Assembly (NCBI RefSeq): GCF_963583255.1
Contig: NC_084817.1
Span: 16,659,989 to 16,723,988, forward strand
Source of the DNA: Pyrus communis
Taxonomy: Eukaryota > Streptophyta > Magnoliopsida > Rosales > Rosaceae
Reading direction: 5' to 3'
DNA: 64,000 nt
In this document: positions 1-11,041 of the stretch, one piece after another
Numbering within the stretch: position 1 is the stretch's first letter
How the letters are laid out: each line of letters begins with the position of its first letter
Position numbers and translations under genes: made by a program
The notes under the pieces: model-generated
Database searches by the model: none
The model's input: the letters and a program-made list of their open reading frames with translations, nothing else
What the model was told of the DNA's origin: nothing

Positions 1-910
1 ATTTATTTATTCATTTATTTTGTATTTTGGAACAGTTGACATGAGTAAGTGCCAGTCAATATTGAAGAAAAAGTTACAATGATGGTAGTTCAGGCGATCG
101 AATAACAATATTGTATGGGGACAAAGATCACAATCAGATCCTAAGAGGAGGGGACTTACAAGCAATAATACAAAATAATATTCACAAATGTTGCAAGAAT
201 TAAAAAAAGGTGGAAATTGAAAGAAATCTACACATTCGATGTTACAAGATCATGTGATACATAATAACTTTCAGATCAGTTTATGATCCCAAAGCACTAG
301 TTAACAGTCGATTCAACAAACTCAAACAATACGCATCTAGTATTATGATGTAGTAACTACTAAATTGATGTCAAATCAACCAAACCGCGATTATAGTTTA
401 GAGCACCAAACTCACCTAGAGCATATATCGAGATTACAAAAACTCACCTAAATTGGGACTGCAAAACACATTCAACTCACATTGAATTTGTGTAATTATT
501 ACAAACACACACTAAAGCCGAAAGATCCACTAGTCTTCGGCACCTTTGCATCACAAAATTGGCAGGTCTAGTCAACACCACTAACGAATTCACCTATCTT
601 TAAAGAGATTCACAACAACCTTGCACTGAGCAAGGTGAACCCACTACAAATTTTACCATGCAAGGAACTCCATCCATAATTCTAGTCAAAACATGAATCT
701 AGCCCACGAGCGATTAGGACATGCAAAGCAGTTCTAGGGAATTAATCCCCCTAGAACCTCTTTGGTTTTCTCAAAGGGTGCGGAAAACCTCTTAATTAGC
801 AGAGTTGCACTGTTGCATTACGCGAGGTGACAAGAGTAGTAGGTAAAAGTCATTTATCATATTATTTTTCTTGTTGAAAAAAGGGGCTAAAAGTAAGAGT
901 CCAAACAAAC
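1..910. other. Non-coding AT-rich DNA, no gene seen
   Basis: No ORF of useful length, no RNA gene and no clear repeat boundary is visible here. The stretch lies just past the stop codon of the LINE remnant that begins at 911 on the minus strand, so part of it may be LINE 3' untranslated sequence. I cannot place that end because no poly(A) tract (a T-run on this strand) marks it. Confidence 0.4.
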
Positions 911-1690
911 CTACTTTATAATAAATTTTGACAAGGGCATCTCAAGTTGATCCTCACGAATAAAACTAACTGAACAAGGAGTATCAAAATAAAAATTACC
1001 TAAATCTAAATCAAGACTATAGGTCGCTCAACTGTCCGCCACAAAACACTGAAATTCGCATTGCCAAGATCTTGAAAGCAAATCTCAATAGGCCAAAACA
1101 AGGGGACCTAAAGGATGATTATTGCCAGCAGCTTGCAACACTAAATAAACTATGACTGTAGAGTCCGATTCCACCAATAATTTATCAATTTGTAATCTCC
1201 ATGCCAATTGTAAGCCCAAGTAAAGACCCCATAGCTCAGTAGTGAGAATCTCACATGTGCCGGCCCAAATTGGCACAAAACTCAAAATCTATTTACAATC
1301 AGCTCAAAACACCACTTGCTTCAATAGAATTATTACTTTCCTTCTTGCAACCATCAACATTAAGCTTAAACCAACTCAAAGGAGGAACTTTTGAATGGAG
1401 CAAAGATTCAATCCTATGTGGTTTATCAATCTTGTGAGTATTTGCCTTCAACCATTCAAGAAGATAAGTACAAATAACACTTGTAGGTTCATCAGTCATT
1501 GCAAAATGTGAGCCACTGATTCAACGCCACAAGTACATCTTTGACACTCAGGGTTATCAGTCATACCCTTTTCAACCCTTGTTCATTAGAGAGAAGCTTA
1601 TTAAGAGAGAGCAGCCATAAGAAACTCTGAACTTTTGGAGGAATATGAAATTCCCAAATGAGATCCCATCGTCAATTAGGAAGACCACTT
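911..1690 (-). pseudogene. L1-type LINE ORF2 C-terminal remnant (zf-RVT and RNase H-like)
   Basis: Read on the minus strand, three pieces appear in the order expected for the tail of a plant LINE ORF2. Around 1675-1510 is the zinc-binding domain found after reverse transcriptase (IWEFHIPPKVQSFLW, then a CxxC-type stretch, ECQRCTCGVESVAHIL). Around 1400-1330 is the start of an RNase H-like domain (WFKLNVDGCKK). Around 1250-1090 is its middle part (TTELWGLYLGLQLAWRL, LLVESDSTVIV). The C-terminus runs to a stop at about 911-913. The pieces sit in different frames and are separated by stops, so this is a dead 3' fragment. Reverse transcriptase and endonuclease are absent. The remnant stops where the TIR element at 1697 begins. 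Domain assignment is from motif recognition. Confidence 0.8.
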
Positions 1691-1878
1691 GAATTAGAGG
1701 AAAAATAATGAAAAGGGCTTCAAATATTTGCATTTTAATAAAAAACCATCCATTAACTTTACTTAATGATAAGGGACAAAATAAAAAAAATATAAAAAAC
1801 ATCACATGCGCTGGCGCGCATACACCCCACCCCACCCCCCCATTTCCACTCTGTTTTCTTGTTAGCTATCATTAAGAC

Positions 1879-1902
1879 ATTATTATTATTATTATTATTA
1901 TT
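1879..1902. repeat. (TTA)n microsatellite
   Basis: A run of eight TTA/ATT units inside the TIR element at 1697-2820. Confidence 0.9.
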
Positions 1903-2095
1903 TGCTTAGAATAAGAGAAAGACTTCAAATTGATTTACATTTTCCCAATTTTATTTTTGTGGTGTTGTTTCCCACTAGTAATCAAGATGATGAGAGGCTT
2001 TTCAATGTGCCCGGAACATAGAGTGATACACCACGTCTCGATACAAGTGGTGAGATTCTTGTGTTAAAAAATAAAATTTCCCATCACTTACAGAA

Positions 2096-2248
2096 TAACA
2101 CGTGGTGTAGAAAGTTAAGATCGTAGGTGGAGAAGAAGAGGAAGCTGCAGATGGGCGGGCAATAGAAGAAACTAACACGTGGTGTAGAAAGTTAAGATCG
2201 TAGGTGGAGAAGAAGAGGAAGCTGCAGATGGGCGGGCAATAGAAGAAA
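2096..2248. repeat. 77-bp tandem duplication
   Basis: Two near-identical copies of a 77-bp unit begin at 2096 and 2173, each starting TAACACGTGGTGTAGAAAG. A third fragment of the unit (GGTGTAGAAAGTTAAG) follows near 2259-2275, so the array once extended further. Confidence 0.9.
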
Positions 2249-2389
2249 ATTAAGTAATTGGTGTAGAAAGTTAAGAAATTGAAGAGATACAGAGAAAATT
2301 TGATGAGTATCGAAGAAAATTAGAAGAAGAAAATGTGTTTGGAAGGTGAGAATGTGCCAAGAAAATTCAAGAAGAGGAGAGAGAAGGCT

Positions 2390-2593
2390 GTAGTACCATT
2401 AAGTTTCATAAACAATGTAGTACCATTAAGTTTCATAAACAGTGTAGCACCATTAAATTTCATAAACAGTGTAGTACAGTTAAGTTTCATAAATAGTGTA
2501 GTAAGTTTCATAAACAATAAACAATGTAGTAAGTTTCATAATAGTATAGTACCGTTAAGTTTCATAAACAGTGTAGAAAGTTTCATAAACTGT
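2390..2593. repeat. 27-bp minisatellite
   Basis: About eight diverged and partly truncated copies of a 27-bp unit containing TTAAGTTTCATAAACAGTG. The period is divisible by three, so a plus-strand frame through it stays open and reads as a 9-residue repeat (PLSFINSVV). That openness is a by-product of the period and is not evidence of a gene. A related but shorter-period array lies in the sister element at 12830-13175. Confidence 0.85.
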
Positions 2594-2896
2594 TTGTGTG
2601 AGGACGCATTGGTCCGCCGTAAAAAAATTTTATTTATTTTTTTAATATCAAAATTATGTCTTTTTCATTAAAATTTAAGTTCTTTTGTCATTTTTATTAA
2701 AATTTAAGGATTTTTCATTAAAATTTAAGTTTTTTAATTAAATATAAAGTTATAGTATGATTTTTTATTAAAATAAACTTAGCTCAAGCCATTTTCATGA
2801 AAGTTCCCTCAAATTAATGATGAACATATAAACAAATTTAATAAAAAAATTACCATCACTTTGTTCCACTTCAGATACACTTATCAGCCAAAGCAT

Positions 2897-4691
2897 TGAT
2901 AGGAGCATATTTTATGCTACTTAGCTATGTTGTTTCCTTGCATTTAGTAAGCTAATTACTACTTATTATAGTGTTTTAAGCTATTTTCGTGTGTTTGTAG
3001 GTTCTAATGGCAAAGTAGGCAAGAAAGTGCATTTTGGAGCAGTTTTTGGCATGGATTGGATAACTTAACTATGGAGCAAGTTGGATGGACGAATTTGAAA
3101 ATCAAGAGAGGCTAGGAATGTGATTAACATCTGGAAGAATTAAATTAAAGACTTGGAAGATAAGGAATCAGCTACAAAGAAGGAATATTATCCAAATTAC
3201 CTTATCTTATCCAAACCTTATCCAACCTTATCTTATCTTATCCTATCCTAATATTTTCCTACCTTAATTCTAGCTTCAAAGAGGACTCATTTTCACATTA
3301 AATCACCTAAATATCAATTTCTAGAAGCCTATTTTCGTGCCCTAAGCTTATGTCACATGTAACCTTTCTAGAAGTTCTAGAATCTGCCACAAGGACCATT
3401 CCTTGTCCTCCTTGGAATCTGATTGAAAGTGTCTTTGTTCTTTGGTGATTTGGAGTCCTAATTCCTCTCCTTTTCAGCCCAAATTCGTGCCTTCCCTCAC
3501 CCTATAAATACATGATGCCGCAACATTCATAAACCACCACCCTCTACCACAATTTCACACCACACCATCCACCACACCTCAAGAGTCTAAATTCACACAG
3601 ATCCCCAGTGTGTGCAGCAATGAAGGAAGGAGGAGCCACCTGGAGTGTTTCTAGGTGTATTCTATCTTTGTTGTTAATGTTTAAGTTTAATTATCTTTGT
3701 TTTGCGAACATGAGGAGCTAAACTTGTTTTAGCTAGAGGAGACTTTGAAACCATGATTATATTTGCAATATGAATTGATTACTTTCAGTTGTGATTTCAT
3801 AAATCGTGAATACAATTTACTTAACTGTTTGATTAAAAACTTATTATAGTGTGTTGATTAAAAGGGCCCGCTTAGTTTGCATGCATGAATTTGATGCTAA
3901 AATATAAGGGAGTTTTATCTAATCGTTATGAACTTATATTTATAAGTAGTGGAGGTTACTAGTTATGATCGTGTTAAGTAAATTCTTGGTAGGAATATCA
4001 TGTTATTCATAGTTATGAATGCTTTGTCAATGCTTATGATTTTCACAAAGCTTAATGATCTTTGATTGTATCTCTATTATGCTGTTCATGTAGGGAACTA
4101 TTGAAGAATAATTTGGTTGCCGATGTGTATTCCATCCAATTCAATGACTTAAGTAAAATTTGAGGGTTAATTAGTGCTGTTCACGATTAATCTGGGGTGT
4201 TGAGGTTCATGGTTTATTGGAAAAGCAACTGGAAATCAATTTGTATGCAAGTGTGTCATGTGTGGAGAAGGACCCTCTAGCTAGCTTATCACCCATATTT
4301 TTCCCTAATTTCGTCCAAAGTTAATTAAGTCTTTAAATATGTTTGTTTTTACCTTAATTTCGTCCAAAATCCAATCCCCTTTTACTTGGTTGTGTCTTTC
4401 AGTTAGAATCTGTCCAAATTTATGTTTTTAAGTGTTTTGAGTCAAAGTTAAGTTAGAATTCGTGCAAATAACCCCTTAGAGTCCGTTTCGAGTCAATTTA
4501 ACTTAGTTTGTGCTGTTTTGAGTTTTTTTAGTTTGTTTTGAGTCATATAAGTATATTTTTGAGTCTAGTTTAGTGTTTTAGAATAATTTGAGCAGATTAG
4601 CATCCCTTCTAATCCCCGGCCTAAAACGATCCTTACTTTCATATACTACAATCATAAGGTTTTAATTTGAGTGTTAGAATATTTCACATCA
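2897..4691 (+). mobile_element. Solo LTR of an Athila-like Ty3/gypsy retrotransposon
   Basis: The element begins TGATAGGAGCATATTTTATG and ends ATTTCACATCA. It is flanked by a perfect 5-bp target duplication, AGCAT, at 2892-2896 and 4692-4696. It matches, in order, the 5' LTR at 56518-58770: the same first bases, a shared GTGTTTGTAGGT stretch, and a shared end region with AATCCCCGG about 75 bases before the terminus. No primer-binding site, gag or second LTR is present, so this is the product of LTR-LTR recombination. A TATA box (TATAAATA, 3503-3510) matches the position of the one in the larger LTR. It is about 460 bp shorter than that LTR, mostly because the pyrimidine-rich repeat block upstream of the TATA box is missing. 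Confidence 0.9.
3503..3510 (+). promoter_or_regulatory. LTR TATA box (solo LTR)
   Basis: TATAAATA, preceded by a pyrimidine-rich CCTCACCC stretch, lies at the position equivalent to TATAAAAA in the related LTR (57489-57496). It is probably the former U3 promoter; no activity can be inferred. Confidence 0.55.
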
Positions 4692-4696
4692 AGCAT

Positions 4697-5801
4697 CAAA
4701 ACCAATTGGAATGCTAAGAATTCGGCACAAACCACCCTCTATTGCCTACAAACATATGGACGTACGTATACGGAATAATATATGGGTTTTGATCTGAATT
4801 CTTGTCAACCCGATCACTAAATAACTAAAACATTCAACCAATAGATATATACAATCGTATATACCCTAGAAATACTATATTTTTCTGCCCACGGAGTTAA
4901 AATATATATTTTTTTTTTTGTCGAAAGGAGTTAAAATATTTTTAATATGCAGTTGTGGTACAAAATTAGTAGTTATACATGCACAGCTATGTTCAATAAT
5001 TTTGGAGCCACTAAATTGTCTACTAGAGGTGGCAAGATTGGACACACTTGGGCAAATAACAACACACCCCCCCCTCTCTCCTCTTTCCCCTTGGTATATT
5101 CTGGTTACGTATGATCCGAGGCCAACCTTTGAGTACTTACAAATGTAATGTGATAAATTTGGACGGGTTGTGTCCATTTCGTGTCGGAAAAATTTAATGA
5201 CATGGATCACATTCAGGTAATATGATAAAGAATTTGAAATATAAATAAAATTATTACATGTGACATGTTTTAACTAAGTAATACTGATGTTCTGTAACAA
5301 AGAGAATGTAATTGAACGATAACCATTAAAAAGAAAAATAGTTGGAATCCACTAGAAGTATGAGAAATGCCTCAAATTTTATTGATTGATAATAAGATAG
5401 ATAACAAAAATAATGCCCAAATGTCCTACTTATAATGCCTCTTACCTATAGAAGCTTTAGGAGTCCAGCAAATGAAAAGAAAACATTACTACGATACAAA
5501 AAATCGTTCCTAAAACTTAAAACCCTAATAAAACATTGCTAACGATATAAATTGGCTGAAAAATCCCATATGTCACAATGAAGACGTGAGTATGATGCGA
5601 GTCATTGTTCTCTTCGAAAGCGTCGATTTGCCTTGTTCTTTTGGCTCTAGGATCATGTTCTGCCTTTTATTGGTCATTCATAGCTGTTCATTTTGATAGT
5701 ATATTGACTGATAGTAAGACACAAGATAAATCTAACGCTTAAATGTCTTATCTATAATGCTTCTTAGCTCTAAAAGCTCAAGGAGTTCACATAGGAATAA
5801 T
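4697..5801. other. Non-coding DNA with one unit of a diverged direct repeat
   Basis: No convincing gene. Frames at 4875-5210 (minus) and 4918-5148 (plus) overlap each other and match nothing I know. From about 5381 to 5560 lies a roughly 180-bp sequence (TTGATTGATAATAAGATAG ... AAACCCTAATAAAACATTG). It recurs, diverged, from about 5700 to 6060, where the second unit is split by the SINE at 5802-5970. Confidence 0.6.
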
Positions 5802-5970
5802 TTTTATTTTTAACAAACGGTATTATCTGCACTAAAGGGAGAGGTGGACTTAGCCTCATAATGGGCTAACAATAATTTATTCAAACTTGCATTTGTTAAG
5901 AATCGAACCTAAGACCTCTCAATTACAAGTGAAAAAGAATATCATTAGACCTTAGTACTAAGTGGCTAAA
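5802..5970 (-). mobile_element. tRNA-derived SINE
   Basis: On the minus strand the 5' end holds an A-box-like stretch (TTAGTACTAAGGTCTAATG). About 50 bases on is a B box, GGTTCGATTC, close to the tRNA consensus GGTTCGANTC. The body ends in GTTTGTTAAAAATAAAAA, a short A-rich tail. Flanks AGGAATAAT and AAGAATAAAT look like a slightly decayed target duplication. Two truncated relatives occur at 23010-23112 and 55878-56012. The element splits one unit of a tandem duplication. I recognise the type (short, pol III-promoted, non-autonomous) but not a family name. Confidence 0.7.
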
Positions 5971-6528
5971 TAAGAATAAATTAAGTAAACACACAAAAAT
6001 CGAAAATGTCCTTAAACTTCAAACCCTAATAAAACACTGTAAACGATGGAAATTAGACATTGAAGCCTTAATCTGTAATGCTCTATGCTTATTATTAATT
6101 TACACATTTTAACTTGATCTTCAATATCGACATCAAATATTTAGATTGTGCCGAAAGCACTGTCTACCCAAAACTTTTTCGGGTGTTACAATTCTGCAGA
6201 ATGCACAAACATGTTACTGACTTAATAATTTGGACCAACTGATCAAGTATTGCAAGCCAGCTCAAAAGAAATTCTCAATACAAATCATTAATTTAATTAG
6301 GTATGAATTATATTGTCAATTATGTTAAGGTACACTGATTACTTTTTAAGAAAAAATTAAGTTTCCATCCTTATTTGTCATACTCTATTGATTAAAATTT
6401 TATTCATTTTTAATTTTTAATCAAGGTCATTAGATTTTAATAAACGTCATTAATTATTTTAATAATAAAATATTTTTTATTTCTAAATATATTCATTTAG
6501 TGTTAGAAACGTTATATTTGGTATATTT
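5971..6528. other. AT-rich non-coding DNA
   Basis: Contains the distal part of the SINE-split repeat unit (to about 6060) and then very AT-rich sequence. No gene or structured feature seen. Confidence 0.5.
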
Positions 6529-7077
6529 ATATTTATGGCTAAATTTTTTATCATATATTTTTATTTTTAGTTTGTATCCATTTTTAATTTGCAACCTTTT
6601 TTTTTTTTTTTTAATTTTATTTTGGTACCAATTTTCCTTTCAGTTTTCATTTTGTACCCATATATTAATTCTTTTTTATGCCCATATTTTTTAAAATTTT
6701 ATTTGTATTTGTACCCATATTTTTTAATTTATTTGTACCCATTTTTTATTTTGCTAAATGTACCCATACTAATTATATGTTTTAATATATATCAATAGTT
6801 ATTTTTTTAAAATATGTTAATAATTTTGTGGGTACAGTATTTTTTGGATATAATTTTTGTGAAGAACAATATTACTCTAAAATTGATTTTTAAGTACTTC
6901 TTATATTCTAAAAATATTATTTGATTTGCCTAAATTTCATAATTTGTGGGACATTAAATGCAGAAATGCATGAATTAAATCTCTTAAATGAGGCTAAGGA
7001 CCTTGATCAAAATATTTAAACAAACAAGATTTCAGTCTAACGATTAGGTTGATTAGAGACCAGAACCAAAATGACCC
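6529..7077. repeat. AT-rich repeat, copy 1 (left part of the duplicated block)
   Basis: From ATGGCTAAATTTTTTATCAT to CCAGAACCAAAATGACC this segment is collinear with 29123-29657, with small indels in T-runs. Both copies contain scattered GTACCCATAT motifs and the same end sequence with AAGGACCTTGATCAAAAT. Both precede copia pol remnants, so they are probably the left part of the block duplicated at 32.7-56.5 kb. Plus-strand frames here are rich in F, L, Y and I and only translate T-runs. An alternative is two insertions of one unidentified dispersed element. Confidence 0.75.
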
Positions 7078-7364
7078 TTATTTTAAAGACAAGTTCTACT
7101 GATGATTTCATTGGATGGAATGAATGAGTTAATAGCCAGGTATTGTTTCTTAAACAACCAGCAGATCATCAGCGCAAAAATTTCATAGGCGAAGCCTGTT
7201 GGCGAGATTAATTAATTAATTAATTAGAACAAGACACTAAGGAACTTGAACTTTTTGTTTTTCTTTTGTTTGTTTGATCTTCATTGTTCATTTAAAAGAT
7301 ATTAAATTACTTACATTAGCTCATCTAATAAAAAAATGCACTGCATTATATATAATTAAATGAT
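7078..7364. other. Spacer before copia remnant A
   Basis: Unique-looking AT-rich DNA with an (ATTA)n run near 7208-7225. No gene. The equivalent sequence in the second copy of the block is missing, replaced by the hAT element at 29658-32640. Confidence 0.5.
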
Positions 7365-7532
7365 TGTTCTAGGTCAATTTAACTGAACAATATAAAGGAT
7401 AGTGAGAGAGAGGGTGTGGCAGCAAGAGAAAGAAGGGAGAGGTGTGTGTTAGCTTAACCCATTGTTCCTTTATTTATAGTAGTAAGGAAGGTAAATTTCT
7501 TATCACAATAGGATTACAACTCTAATAGGATA
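7365..7532 (-). mobile_element. Truncated 3' LTR of copia element A
   Basis: Starting at TGTTCTAGGTC, this matches the first two thirds of the copia LTR at 14553-14821: the same GAGGTGTGTGTT, CCTTTATTTATAGTAG and ATTACAACTCTAATAGGA landmarks. The match stops abruptly at about 7532, where reverse transcriptase sequence begins. The rest of the LTR, the polypurine tract, RNase H and the end of reverse transcriptase have been deleted. Confidence 0.75.
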
Positions 7533-10500
7533 ATATCCAGTCAATGTAAGTCATTCTGGAACTTTCATGTAGATTTCCGTATTAAGTTCCCCATAGAGAT
7601 ACGCGGTTATCACATCCATGAGCTGCATATTCAGTTTTTCGGAAACTACCAAACTTATAAGGTAGCAAACGTATTCATGTCCATTACGGTAGAATACGTC
7701 TTCTCATAATCAATCCCAGGCTGTTGAGAGAAACCCTGTGCTACAAGGCGTGCCTTATATCACACTATTTCATTCTTTTCATTACAATTCCTCATGAAAA
7801 CTCACTTGTAGCCAATGGACTTCACATGTGATGATGTGTGAGCTATGGCCCAAAAATCTTGTGTTTCACAAGCGAATCGAGTTCGATATGGATTGCTTGT
7901 TTCTAGTTTGACCAATTAGTTCTACATCGACATTCATCAACGAAACTTGGTTCAATGTCAACGTTTAACATGATATCAGTAGCTACTGTGTATGCAAATG
8001 CATCGTTGACTATCATCTCAACCTGATTCCAAACCTTACCTAAAATTGCATAATGGACAGAAGTTTCACGATTCTTGAGAGGCCGATTTATCTCGTTCAA
8101 GACGTCACCATTGTCTAGAATAACCCCTTGCGTTGGAAAGGTTAAGTTGGCAATGATCAGATTTATTCAAAGTTCACTAGTTTGTGCTGTTTTCCTATTC
8201 CAGGGTTGTGAATCCTTTGAACCAAGAGGTTTGCCATGCTTCAAGGTAGAAGCAGATGATTGGCTAGCTGCAATGTACCTGGATGCATGGTAGGTGTGGC
8301 TGACCCTCATTTAGGGCTGACTTGTCCTTTTGGGGTGATGTTACGATGTATGGTAGGTACGTCGATCCTTGTTGGTGCATTTGCAGCTGATATATTTTAT
8401 GTTGTCACCTTTGCTAGATTAGTAAAAGCATCTGGCATGCTTTAAGCAATGCTATATAGACTAGAATACGATCCAATTTAGTTTCACAGTGGGTAGTGAG
8501 GGATCTAAATGAGACATAGTAGGGGTAATGCATGACAATTCGCAGCATTCTACAACAACATTAAGGTTCTTATCTCCTTACAACGATGGGAAAAATGTAT
8601 CATTGAAGTGACAATCCACAAAATGTGTGGTAAAGAGACCTCTTGTCAAGGGATCTAAGTAGTGTGTAATCGATGGCAAATCATAACCGACACAGATTCT
8701 CATTCTTTTATAAGGACCCAAACACTCGTAAGTGCAAGACATCAGGCTCGTACCCAATAACTAATGGTAGTGATAAATAAGGTTGGGTAGCGGTGGGCCT
8801 TAAGCGGGCCAACATGATTGCAAGCAATATTGCATAGCCTTAGGTAGATACCAACAACTTGGTTCGCATAACCAAGGTCTGAGTTATCAATTGAAGGCGT
8901 TTTATGAAAGCTTCTGACAGGTTGTTTTGGGTATGAACATAGGGTACTAGATGTTCTGCTTCAATTCCAACAGACATGCAATCATCGTCAAAAGTCTATG
9001 ACGTAAACTCTTCAACATTATCCAGTCGAATCGACTTAATCGAATAATCAAGGTGGTGAGCCCTAAGCTTAATAATTTGAATCAGGGTGGACAGTAAGTA
9101 GACATGTGACCAACATGTTGATGCATCAACTAAAACCATAAAGTATCTAAATGGTCTTCATGTTGGTTTGATAGGTCCACAAATATCCCTTTGAATACTC
9201 TGAAGAAACATAAGGGGTTATGAATAATCTTTGTAGCCGAGGGTTGACTAATCAACTTCCCTAGGGAGCATGTTTTGCAAGACAGATGTCCAAAATAACT
9301 TTCAAACTTCGAGTTAGGAGATGCTCGTGCTATCCTTTGAGGATACAACGCATCATATCTTATCCTGGATGTTCTAAACGATCATGCCAAAGCAACGAAA
9401 TGCTCTGGAACCTTAGCATAGGGTCGGCCACATGGTGGGTCTCAATGGCTCGAATGGTCGTGATGTATCACCCACTTGGAAGACGTTCCAGTTTCTCGTG
9501 AAACTCTTCTGGCCATATTCATAAAAAGTGAATACTCCAACGGTTTCAATATGATATTTATTATCTCAAATATCTCTAAAGCTCAACAACGTTCTTCCGA
9601 AACAGCAAGAATATAAGGCCTCTTTAATGTTCAATTTGGTACCCTTAGACAACATTATAGGACCTTTCTGTATCCATCAATCAGGTTGGATGAACCTGAG
9701 AGGGTTGTCAAAGGTGCATTTTTAGGTACGAAGTTAGTAAAATAGTGTCGCCTACGTAAGATGGTGTGCGTAGACACACTATTAGCTAGACAACTAACTT
9801 CCCCCCACAAGACATACATAGAAATAAATTAATTGAATAAGTTACATGCATAAATATAATTCTATTGATTCAATAAACCAATCGAGAAATTTTGAAAAGA
9901 AAAATTAGTCAATCGAGAAATAATATCCATAAAATATTTATCCATAATTCAAAACAAGCCAAACAAATTATTCCAAATACTTAGAAATTGTCTGAAAAAT
10001 TAAACCATAAACTAAATAAAAAAGAGTTTTTTTTTTTTTTTGGGGGTGAGGGAGGGGGGTGGTTTCGGCCACACCTAGTGGGTTTAGACACTATAAGGAA
10101 TCCTTCCCAAACATGAAACATATCACTAAAAATAAATTTATTCTTCCATAGGAGCGATTTGCCTCTTGAAAATCTGAAATCTCTATACTGGTGGTGGCAA
10201 TATCTTCTGGATTTTCTAGTTGTGCAAAGTTAGTCTTACGATGGGAATGATACTTATGTTCCCTTGTTTTTGAAGTTAGAGGCCTTAGGGGTCAAAGAGT
10301 TACGCTTCTGGGTCGAATTTCCTCCTTTGGCAGGGCCTCTGTTTTGTTGAACTTGAGCTCGTGGTTGGGATTTCTTCCCATTTCCATGGCCACGACGCTT
10401 CTTCTGTTGTTTGTGGCTGCCAGTGTTAATCGTATGTGCTTCAGACATAGCGTTAAAGCCAGTGGGTCGAGCTTGATGATTTTTTATTAACAGCTGGTTC

Positions 10501-11041
10501 GACTTTTTAGCGAGAAGTAAACCAGAGATTAAATCCGAAAATTTGGTGAACTTCTGTTCCTTATATTGTTGTTGCAGGACAATATTGGTGGCATTGAAGG
10601 TCAAATAGGTATTCTCTAGGAGATCCTCTTTAGTCAAGTCCTCGTTACAAAACTTGAGCAGTGATCGGATTCTACAAACCTCAGAGTTGCATTCATTCAC
10701 AGACTTCAAGCTTTTGAAACGTAAGTGCTGCCACTCGTGTCTTGCTTTAAACAAACAGATGTCTTTCTTGTGATCGAAATAATTGGCCAGAGCAAGCCAG
10801 AGAGCGCATGCATCCTCTTCAGTGAGGTACTCGATTTGCGATGCATCATGAATGTGTCTTCGGATGAAGATCATGGCCATAACTTTGTTAGCTTCATCAA
10901 CTGGAAGGTCTATAGACTCTTCAATAGTGACTCGAAGACTTTTGGTGGTGAAATGGAGCTTCACATCCTGAACCCACTTTAGGTAGTTTTTTTTCTGGAT
11001 ACTTCCAGAATGGTGAAATTGAGCTTGTTCATGTTCGACAT
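7533..11041 (-). pseudogene. Ty1/copia gag-pol remnant, element A
   Basis: Minus-strand copia polyprotein, frameshifted throughout. Gag starts at 11041 (MSNMNKLNFTILEV), shifts frame near 10990 and stays open from 10964 to 10254. That part holds the UBN2-type gag region (ALWLALANYFDHKKDICLFK, NIVLQQQYKEQKFTKF) and a basic tail. The pre-integrase region is near 9350-9130 (CKTCSLGKLISQPS). Integrase follows in broken frames (about 9100-8850). The linker into reverse transcriptase is at 8100-7903 (NEINRPLKNRETSVHYA). The 3' half of RT and RNase H are gone. It is collinear with copia element B (14553-20643) and with the second copy of the block (32660-33090, 43860-44463, 49956-52183). An intact element would encode gag, protease, integrase, RT and RNase H for its own retrotransposition; this copy cannot. 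Confidence 0.85.

Larger units (their letters stand above)
1697..2820. mobile_element. Non-autonomous TIR element with internal minisatellites (Mutator-like MITE family, copy 1)
   Basis: The left end reads GAGGAAAAATAATGAAAAGG. The reverse complement of the right end reads GAGGGAACTTTCATGAAAAT, followed on both sides by GGCTT. These imperfect terminal inverted repeats resemble the ends of 12310-13598 and of the 154-bp MITE at 56242-56395, which has a 9-bp target duplication. No transposase is encoded. The interior carries a 77-bp tandem duplication (2096-2248) and a 27-bp minisatellite (2390-2593). A 112-residue plus-strand frame at 2333-2671 only translates the minisatellite. The target duplication is unclear: the flanks share only (G/A)AATTA. 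The superfamily is inferred from the small relative. Confidence 0.6.

Noticed and set aside
2333..2671. 112-residue protein with 9-residue repeats
   Set aside because: It is the translation of a 27-bp minisatellite; there is no conserved flanking coding sequence.
5900..5970. tRNA gene suggested by A- and B-box-like sequences
   Set aside because: No cloverleaf or anticodon arm can be drawn; the box spacing and A-rich tail fit a SINE.
6500..6798. Plus-strand ORFs rich in Phe, Leu and Tyr (possible membrane proteins)
   Set aside because: They translate T-runs of an AT-rich repeat and are not preserved in frame in the copy at 29123-29657.
10725..10982. Plus-strand 85-residue ORF
   Set aside because: A shadow of copia gag on the minus strand.
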